Positions 56,801 through 64,000 of a stretch of 64,000 bases of DNA are shown here, in pieces. The DNA comes from Linnemannia hyalina. Lineage: Eukaryota; Mortierellomycota; Mortierellomycetes; Mortierellales; Mortierellaceae. The stretch's first letter is position 1. Every line of letters starts with the position of its first letter. The notes below the pieces were generated by a model. It did not search any database. It worked only from the letters and a program-made list of their open reading frames with translations, and had not been told where the DNA came from. Position numbers and translations under genes: made by a program. The stretch lies in assembly GCA_019671135.1 (NCBI GenBank), contig JAHRHY010000010.1:1984001-2048000 (forward strand), read 5' to 3'.

Positions 56801-59800
56801 CTTCTCGACCTCGACAATCTTCTCGACCTCGACAATTTTCTCGACCTCGACAATCTTCTCGACCTCAACAATCTTCTCGACCTCAACAATCTTTTCAACC
56901 TCAACAATTTTCTCGACTGGCACTTCCACAATCTTCTCTACCTCAACGATCTTCTCGACTGGCACTTCTACAATCTTCTCGATCAGCATGCTCTTGTCGA
57001 CGGGCACCTCGACAATCTTATCAACGTACACAATCTTCTCCACTGGTACCTCGACGATCTTCTCGACGATCTTCTCGACCGGCACCTCGACAATCTTCTC
57101 AACCTCCACGATCTTCTCGACCGGCACCTCGACGATCTTCTCAACCTCGACGATCTTGTCGACGGGAACCTCAACAATCTTCTCCACCTCAACAATCTTC
57201 TCCACCTCGACAATCTTCTCCACTGGGACTTCGACGATCTTCTCAACCTCAACGATCTTCTCAACCTCAACGATCTTCTCAACCTCCACGATCCTCTCAA
57301 CCTCCACGATCCTCTCAACCTCCACGATTTTCTCAACCTCCACGATCTTCTCAACTGGAACCTCAATAATCTTCTCCTTCACGACCGGGGCGGGGACCAA
57401 TCCGGGGATAGAGTGAATCCAGCTCTCGATGGGCTCCGAGACCGTCTCCTGATCCTTGTACTCTGTTGCAGGTTTGGCTGGTTCAGTCGACTTTGCAAGA
57501 GCCAGCTCCGCAAAGAGTCCACCAACATGCACAGGCGAGATCGGGTGGCGTTCCTCCTCGTCCGCAGTAGATCTTGCCTCCTGTCCTCCCAAGACTGATT
57601 GTGTCACGCCAGCAGCAACAACACCGGTACCGACAGCAGCAATACCCGCAACAGCGGGATCCAGTCCTCCGAAACGCAGGTGCTCAATGGTCTCCTCGCT
57701 GTCAGCCAACATCTTGACGAGCTCCTCCTTCTCCGATTGCAACTCGGCCTTGGTGGCCACCAACTGTTCCTTCTCCGAGATCTCCTTGCTCAACTTGGCC
57801 TGGAGCTCGCTGATGATCGACTGTTGGTGAGCAAACGAGGTCTCTCGGGCCAGCGAGGCAACCTTGGGCTCGACTGTACCAGGGATCAAAGCTGCAGAAG
57901 TAGCACCGGGCAAATCATCGTTACTGGGCAGACGAGGGGGTGCCTGGATCAAGACGGGTGCCTCGACGGGGCTCTCGGGCTCGAGCAACAACTCTTCCTT
58001 CTCCTGAGCAAGTGCAATCGCCTCCATGGTCGCCTTCTTGGTCAGCTTCTGTTGCTGGGCCGCCATGGTCGCCTTGAGTTCCTCCATCTTTTTGATCAAG
58101 TCAGACTTTTCGCGTTGGATTCCTGCGCTATGTTTCCGCATGGCGACCATGTCCTGCTCATGCCGAGACTTTGTCAGCTCCAATTGGCCAGCAGCCCGCT
58201 CCTCGTTGTCCTTCATCTGTTCCACTTGCTCCGATGCTGCTGTGAGTGCCTTCTGGACCTTGCCGTTCTCGTGCAGAGACCGCGACAGTTGCTGTTGAAA
58301 ATCCGCACACTGTGTCCGAAGCTCTTGGTTCATTAACTCCAGATTCCACTGGTCCTCCTTCAGGCGCTCTAATCATAGAAGAACCGGAAAACCCTCATGT
58401 TAGCTGAGATATATAATCAAACGCACATGCATGTAGACAAAAAAAAACTACATATGCAAAAAAACGTGATGAGCTGAAACAATACAGCAAAAAAGTGCTC
58501 AAAAAAAAAAAAAAAAAAGGAAAAATAGCTGTATCCCAGACACTCACCATCGCTCTCCTCGCGCATGCGTCGCTGTTTGTTGAGAGCATCAATGATCCTT
58601 TCCTGCTCAGAGATCTTGGTATCGTATTCCTGGTTCAGCTTTTCCTTCATCTCTGCCTGCGAAGTCCAGTACCGGACCTGGTTCAACAGTTCCTCCTGAA
58701 TCTGAACGGGGAATGCAGGGTCGTTGATCGAAGGCGTTGAAGGAACGACGACCTTGTGGCGCCGAGGCTTCGTGATTGTCTGTGTTGGCAGGATGCTTGA
58801 AGGCAATGCACTTGGTCCAAGGACATTCGACCCCGACCGCGTCGTCGAGTCTCCCTGAGGAGGCTGGATCGCTATCGTAGGCTATAATTCAAACAACAAT
58901 AAAGAGTAAGGCGGATGTTCAGAAAGGATTGCATGACACCGTTAACAGTCAAAAAAAAAGGAGTACTGGGAGAGGTGTTGTCATTGAGGTTCATTGAGGT
59001 CTTCATGCACCTTGTTCGCAAAGGAGGAGACAACTCATGGCCTTTTTTCCACTCTCTCCTGCTCTAACTCGCTGTCCCCCTGTCCTCTTCGGAGGACGTG
59101 ACAGGATTAAATCATCCATCCCGCAGCTACTTACTGCTCTTTGCCTTTTTTGCTCTTCACTAAAAACAACAAAACATAGTGGTATCCTATCCACGATGTG
59201 CTCTTGGGTATTGTCCTCTCTCATCACTCTCGCGCATACATACAGACCATCGCCCTATTGTTATCTGTGTGTCACCCTTCCGCTCTACTCGCTCATATGG
59301 CTTTGCTAGTAGAAAAAGCTTGCATGCAATACCCTCAATCCCTGCCAAGAATAGACGAACCTCAGTTCCCAGAAACCCATAGACGAAAAAAGAAAAAAAG
59401 AAAAAAAGAAAAAAAAAAAAACAAAAAACAAAGAAAATAAAAAAGACGAGAGCCACAAAACTCCCACCCTGTACACCGAACATCCCAATACCGTACCCAA
59501 CACAAGTAAATAATTGCAAGCGATAATAATAAACCCAAGCTGGTTCATAGTAGCCCCTCCCCCCCCCTCTCTCTTCCTTATTCCATTCCCCTCCCCCAAT
59601 AGGGGCCGCAATGTAATTAACTTTCATATGCACTTGAATATGTTGAGAGCACTTATTTTTTTAGATGGAGATTTTCTCTTTGGTGGGTGTTGACGAGAGC
59701 AAAGGATGGTCGTTAGGGTGGTTGGTTGGTGGTTTAGCGCTATTTTGTGCGAATTGTACCAATTGTTCGCTGGAATGGGAACATGGACAGGGCAAACTCA

Positions 59801-60581
59801 CTCCTCCCCTTCCAACGGACAAAAGTGTAAAAAAAAAAAAAAGGTAAGAAAGAAAGGGAAAAGAAGGGAAAAGAGAGAAAGAAGGAGGTGTGCACAGGAG
59901 ACGGAGAAAGAGGAGAAAGGCTGTAACACTCAAAGGAATGTAAGGAATGTGTGGTCGCAGCACACTTGCGTAGAAAATAGAAATACACCAGAGTACTGCA
60001 CAACAAAACTAATCCTTCATGTCTCCAAGCGCATTATACAAGAAAAGGCACGTATGAGTAATAAAAGAAGTAACACTCCATTGCTCTTTGCCTATCAGAG
60101 AAGAAAAGGTGCAACCGAGTAAAAAAAAAGTAAAAAGTAATGCCCACCACGCAAGAAAAAAATGTCGGGTTTACTGCCCAATTGATAGAGGAAAAGAAAG
60201 AGTCCTGGTTCTTACCAGCTGTGCGTCAATGAGTCCCTTGAGCCCCAGGATGCCATTTTGCCCTTCTTGAAAGTCCTTGTCGAGGATTGCAAGCTGTTCC
60301 CGTAATATGTCCGGCAAGGGCTCCTGGTATTGTTGCTGTTGCCGTCCTGCTCCTGCTGATGCAGCCTCCTGTAGCTTGAGTTCCTGGAGCTGGTCGAAGC
60401 AGTGCTTGAGGTCCTCCTGGCGCTTGACAAAGAGGAGTCCGATGGTCTGGGTGAGCTGAAGGTCGTTATGGATACCCATGAGGCGAGCCTCGAGCTCGGC
60501 CCTGGCCTGGTCGACGGTCTCGAGACTGGCAAGGGCGGTTGTTGGTTGTGGCTGATGAGGCCATTGGGAATCGGACATCAT
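53892..60581 (-). CDS. NUM1/Mcp5-like cortical anchor with C-terminal PH domain
   Basis: Minus-strand exons 60581..60216, 58881..58548, 58368..54916, 54802..54657 and 54530..53892 give 1,645 residues in phase (0, 1, 1, 0). Residues about 15-125 (IGLLFVKRQEDLKHCFDQLQELK, LDKDFQEGQNGILGLKGLIDAQL) resemble the N-terminal coiled coil of Num1/Mcp5. More coiled coil runs to about 480. Residues 562-828 are hexapeptide repeats. After a disordered region the PH domain (about 1322-1440) shows ITQTMIGDYLWKYTRRP, ISEKRHRRYFWVHPYNKTIYWSLN and APTREKHELWYQSLAYLLSR, the Mcp5-type PH that binds PI(4,5)P2. The last 200 residues are Ser/Gly/Pro-rich with an acidic end. Num1, ApsA and Mcp5 anchor dynein and mitochondria at the cell cortex for nuclear migration. 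An alternative start is Met2. The gene has a 1.3 kb first intron. Confidence 0.9.
56585..57384 (-). repeat. In-frame 18-bp tandem repeat coding EKIVEV hexapeptides
   Basis: About 44 units of 18 bp. On the plus strand the commonest unit is TCGACCTCGACAATCTTC; on the coding strand it reads Glu-Lys-Ile-Val-Glu-Val. The central part (about 56630-56860) is nearly identical DNA; the right part alternates EVEKIV with EVPVEKIV. The protein segment is residues 562-828. Because the unit is a multiple of 3 and lacks stops in several frames, long spurious ORFs appear antisense. Confidence 0.97.
58882..60215 (-). other. 1.3 kb first intron of the NUM1-like gene
   Basis: It runs from GTAAGA to TTATAG, with A-rich runs on the plus strand near 59390-59440 and 59829-59841. 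The exon on each side fits a continuous Num1-type N-terminus, and no start codon near 58881 offers a better model. No RNA gene is recognised. Confidence 0.65.
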
Positions 60582-62352
60582 CTGGAGTCAAGATCCCTTT
60601 CTTTGTTGATGTTGGTTGAATGAGTTTTTGTAGTTTTGGTCAATAAGTCAGTCAGTCGGTGAGAGGGAGAGAGGGTGGGACGAGAAGGAGGAAGACTGTA
60701 GCACGAAGGTAGAGGGGAGGTAGTTGTTGGATGGTATGATGTCCGCTGTGCTTGTGCTATTGGAGGGAAATAGAAAGGACGAGAGGGTATGTATGATGCT
60801 TGTTTGTTTGTTTGTGTGTATGGTGCCTTCTTCCTTTAGGTGTGTGGATGAATGGAGAGGATTGGAGGGAAGTAAGGCGGACGGGAATAAGAAATAAAAA
60901 AAATAAAAAAGGGATAAAGAGTGAAGGGGAACGAAAGAGGAACAAAGAACAAGAACAAGAAGAAGAAGAAGAAAGAAAGGGAAAAGAAAGGGAAAGAACG
61001 AAGAAAAGGGTAAAATAAGGAGACGGCCAGCAGGCAAGACGATGGGGTGGATAAAGTGTAAAGTTGGAGGTCGGCGTGGGTGAGACTGAGACATGGCCAC
61101 TCAACCCAAATTTACTTTATTTTTGAACTGATCGTTCCTGAATCCTGAAAAAATGAGTTGGTGGCACACACCACACCCTCTTGAGGGACCATCGACCATG
61201 GGCCATACATCCTATCTCTTTCTTTTCTTTCTTTCTCATTTATCTCTTTGTTCTCGGCTTGATTATATCTTTCTTACCTTCTATCACCCTCTTCCTGCCT
61301 CTCCTAGTCCTCGTCTTTGTCTTCCTCATCACTCGCATGTCTCCCGTGTCTAAACCGATACTCCCTCTTTCACAGTCCCCCTTCCTGCTCACAACTCTCG
61401 CTCTCCCTTCTCACCTCCTCTTGACCTTCAATTCGAAAAAGAGGACACGGTATATATTCGCCTAAACAGTCAAAGCTAGCTATCCTTCCATCTGTTCCGG
61501 CTCTCATGATGTCAACAACCATAACAAAAAGGGTCACTATTGTCTCTTCTTTTTATTGTACATTGTTCAGGAGGCGATCAAACAGATGAATAAATAAGGA
61601 GCTCAAGTCGTCTTTCCTCTTTCCTTCCTTCTTTCTTCCTCGCGGAGTCGCGTCATGTTCCTTTTTTTACCAGGACGGAAGAAAGAGCAACAGGCGTTAT
61701 ATAATGAAAAGGAAGGGGAGAATGTAGGCACTGGTAAAGGACAGAGTAACAGAGCATGAATAAGCAACGAGCAAGGCTTTTAGAAGAGCTGAGATGGGTA
61801 CAATTGTTCAGTCAGGATGACTTATTGGTTGGTGTTCCCCAATAGATGGACGGCGGGCAAGTGTTTTTTAGAAGAACAGGGTGGAGGACAATTTTTCGGG
61901 TTCGAGCACTGTAAGTAGATCACCCAGTGTTTCCTAGAGAGGACATAGACGCGTCAATCTTGCAGCATGGTGATCGTTGATGGTCAATGACAAGAGTGTA
62001 ACTGTTAATATGAGGAGGGAGGTTAGAAAGCGTCTTGCAGCAGGTATGATGAATATGGGGGAGCAATGTTGTTTTCTGGCTATATCTCTGTAGTTGTTGT
62101 TTTTTAGGTTGTAATTGTTGTGCGTGTTTCTGCATGGAGTGATATATGGATGTTTCTCGCACATGGAGAAGGGAAAGAAGTGTCTGCTAGTCTGCGACCG
62201 CAGCATATGTGGCGCGACAGAGGACAGAGGACGGACCAGTACCAGAGCAGCTAATCTTTTCAGTGGTCACAAACGAGGAGAGAGAAGAGAGAAGAGGGTG
62301 ATTTTGATGTTCACATGTCTGTGGAGCAAAAGATCTTTTTTCTTTCTTTGTC

Positions 62353-62442
62353 ATTATTGTCTCTTGCTCTCGGAGGAAATCGAACCTGTGTCCCTTTGAA
62401 GGAAGTGTCTTGATACAGTGCCTTGTCTTGTCTGACAATAAT
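62353..62442 (-). other. Inverted repeat enclosing a degenerate tRNA-like segment
   Basis: ATTATTGTC (62353-62361) and GACAATAAT (62434-62442) are perfect 9-bp inverted repeats flanking 72 nt. The minus strand of the enclosed segment holds TTCAAAG, which would put a CAA anticodon in a 7-nt loop, and further on AGGTTCGATTTCC, a B-box/T-loop match. The anticodon stem pairs for only three of five positions and the T-stem poorly, so a working tRNA is unlikely. Confidence 0.4.
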
Positions 62443-62764
62443 AACCAAGACGGCGATGCATGATGGTGTGCATATCGATGCAAGTACAGTGCAACCACCA
62501 CAAGTGACCGTCAATCGTCCATGATGGAAGGAAGTAGGAGGCAGTTCCCAATCGTATTCAGTCGACGGAAAGACAGAAGAGAAGCATTGCACTACCACGA
62601 GGCCAAGGGGAGACAACAACAACCAAAGAGGAGATAAGATTGCATGCCATTGGCCCCCTTATACTGACTCTTTTTTACCCTTTTTGTTGTTGTTGTTCAC
62701 TTTGTCACACATATACACACACACACTCCCCTAATCATCATCTCTCTTGGCCCCCTTCCCCGGA

Positions 62765-62890
62765 CACTTCTTTCTTCTCTCTCTCCTTTTCTCTCTCTCT
62801 CCTTTTCTCTCTCTCTCTTCTCTTTCTCTTTCTCTCTCTTCTTTCACTTTCTTTTCTCTCTTTCTCTCCCTTCTCATTCACTCCTCCTCC
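62765..62890 (+). repeat. CT-rich microsatellite tract
   Basis: Long pyrimidine run with CTCTCTCTCCTTTT units repeated, in the leader region of the peroxin gene. It gives spurious Ser/Leu/Phe open frames on the plus strand. Confidence 0.85.
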
Positions 62891-63126
62891 TCCTCTTCTT
62901 CTTTGCTGATCCAACACTCATTCATACCCCTCGCGCGTGCTATACCTGCTCAGAACATATTTCTCGTTTTCATTATCTCCGAACAGGAAAACCTGCATCC
63001 TGCCTGCCATCCCAAGCCCATCAACTCCGATAAGCAGATCCAGCCAACCGATCGCAGAAGCCTTTTACCTCCTTCTTGTACAACCACTGCTCTCTATCCG
63101 TCCGAGAACATATCAACCACAAAATC

Positions 63127-64000
63127 ATGGCCGGCTGCTACTCCTCCTCAGCAAGCGCACCCCTCCACGCCCTCGCAAACCAGTTCCTCGGCGAATCGAC
63201 CTTCTCGGCCAAAACATCCCTCTTCCGTCCTTCTTCGTCGTCATCGGCTTCTTCTTCGTCAACACGGTATCACCACCAAGGACAGGGACAAGGACAAGGT
63301 CAAGGATACCACCCAGGAGGACTCTTCCCCCGCCAGCACCTGCAACAACAACAACAACAACAACAACAACACTATGCCAAACACCAATTGGCTACCAACA
63401 AACACAAGACAATCGATGATAACACTGCATTCGAACACGCCTGGTCAACTTCCTCCTCAGTCCAACAGGACCAACTTCGCCACCATTATCAGGCAGATCC
63501 GTGGGCAACACAGTTCAGCAACACAAACCAAAGACCGATACCCAATCAGCGTCATCTCCAGGACCTCGATTTGATCTCCTCTTGGGACCATGCCTTATCG
63601 ACGACAGCCGGTCAACATGCTATCTCCTCCGGAGGAGGTGGCGCTCTCCTTCCTGGACAAGATCTGTCCACTGAAGAGTTTGACGCCTACTACTATCAGT
63701 CCCCTTCTGAAGAAGCCCTCGCCGACAGTCTCTGGGCCCAAGAGATGGTCCACACCGAACCAGTTCCCTCTTCTTCTGCAACGCTCCTTCAGGGTGCCAA
63801 CAGCCAAACCGAGGAAAGCGATGACGACGAGGACGAGTTCCGGGAAGAATGGAATAACGACCACTTCACCCAGGCCTACATCAACACCCACCAATCCCAA
63901 TTCCGCCAGATCGAAGAGCAAGACCGTCTCAAGGAGGCTCGACTTGCCGAAGAGCGTGAGCGCCAGCGGGTCACCTCTGGTGGTCCCCCTCGGTCTTCAT
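63127..64000 (+). CDS. Peroxisomal import receptor, PEX5/PEX20 type, N-terminal part
   Basis: An open frame of 291 codons from ATG at 63127 to the window end, with no stop or clear intron. The start MAGCYSSSASAPLHALANQF has the near-terminal cysteine (Cys4) and P-L-x-x-L block of PEX5 and Pex20/18 receptors, where that Cys is ubiquitinated for recycling. Trp motifs typical of Pex14/Pex13 binding follow: WATQF and LWAQEM, plus related WDHAL and EEWNNDHF segments. PolyGln and Ser stretches separate them. No TPR repeats appear yet, so PEX5 (TPRs expected downstream) and a Pex20-like co-receptor remain possible. It would carry PTS1 or PTS2 cargo to the peroxisome. A second frame (62747-63574) overlaps but is low-complexity. 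Confidence 0.72.
   Translation, partial: MAGCYSSSASAPLHALANQFLGESTFSAKTSLFRPSSSSSASSSSTRYHHQGQGQGQGQGYHPGGLFPRQHLQQQQQQQQQHYAKHQLATNKHKTIDDNTAFEHAWSTSSSVQQDQLRHHYQADPWATQFSNTNQRPIPNQRHLQDLDLISSWDHALSTTAGQHAISSGGGGALLPGQDLSTEEFDAYYYQSPSEEALADSLWAQEMVHTEPVPSSSATLLQGANSQTEESDDDEDEFREEWNNDHFTQAYINTHQSQFRQIEEQDRLKEARLAEERERQRVTSGGPPRSS

Larger units (their letters stand above)
60582..63126. promoter_or_regulatory. 2.5 kb divergent intergenic region between NUM1-like and peroxin genes
   Basis: GA-rich on the plus strand to about 61010 (CT-rich leader of the minus-strand gene), then mixed DNA, a tRNA-like hairpin at 62353-62442, and a dense CT tract (62765-62890) leading to the peroxin start. A GTTTGTTTGTTTGT run sits near 60802. 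No protein gene is supported. Confidence 0.6.

Noticed and set aside
56585..57384. Possible CRISPR-like array
   Set aside because: Direct 18-bp units with no unique spacers, lying inside a coding exon of a eukaryotic gene.
56153..57598. Long plus-strand frames (481 and 387 codons) of LLDLDN- and STSTIF-type repeats
   Set aside because: They are antisense readings of the 18-bp repeat in the NUM1-like gene. The unit length is a multiple of three, so frames stay open without selection.
62747..63574. 275-codon plus-strand frame overlapping the peroxin start
   Set aside because: Its N-terminal half translates the CT microsatellite and its C-terminal half is a shifted reading of the PEX5/PEX20-type gene, whose own frame has the Cys and Trp motifs.

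Overview
The window reads as nuclear DNA of an early-diverging filamentous fungus, most probably Mortierellomycota (Mortierella or a relative). Protein-coding genes are split by short GT-AG introns (about 60-150 bp, GTAAGT-type donors, TAG acceptors), intergenic DNA is rich in pyrimidine tracts and homopolymers, and proteins carry polyGln, polyAsn and polySer stretches. A complete MCM9 helicase gene argues against most Ascomycota and Basidiomycota, which lack MCM8/9. The taxon is inferred, not proven. I rebuilt gene models by joining open exons at splice sites and checking that phase holds through to the stop; coordinates inside the evidence fields are those exons.

Layout, left to right: the 3' part of a metaxin gene (+); tRNA-Asp(GUC) (+); a 1,004-residue OB-fold/zinc-ribbon protein resembling the RPA70/SHLD2 group (+), convergent with MCM9 (-); the PP2A B55 regulatory subunit (-) with a 1.8 kb first intron; an ArsB/NhaD-type anion permease (-), divergent from a 1,322-residue Zn2Cys6 transcription factor (+); a 3.4 kb gene-poor stretch; a short Gln-rich orphan (+); ribosomal protein eL20 (+) with a proposed 9-nt first coding exon; a 1,154-residue single-exon orphan (-); a DDHD phospholipase (-); NOP12 (-), divergent from an SDS3-like Rpd3L subunit (+); ESCRT-III CHMP1/DID2 (+), convergent with ALG6 (-); a stand-alone SARA-type C-terminal domain protein (-); a 1,645-residue NUM1/Mcp5-like cortical PH-domain protein (-) with about 44 hexapeptide repeats; and the 5' part of a peroxisomal import receptor of PEX5/PEX20 type (+) that runs off the end.

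Most genes are unrelated housekeeping functions: mitochondrial outer-membrane biogenesis, translation, rRNA processing, N-glycosylation, endosomal sorting, chromatin, phosphatase control and nuclear positioning. The one functionally suggestive neighbourhood is the convergent pair at 2.7-10 kb, where an OB-fold, probably ssDNA-binding, protein faces MCM9, a recombination-repair helicase. I see no complete transposon, no CRISPR array, no biosynthetic cluster and no viral gene.
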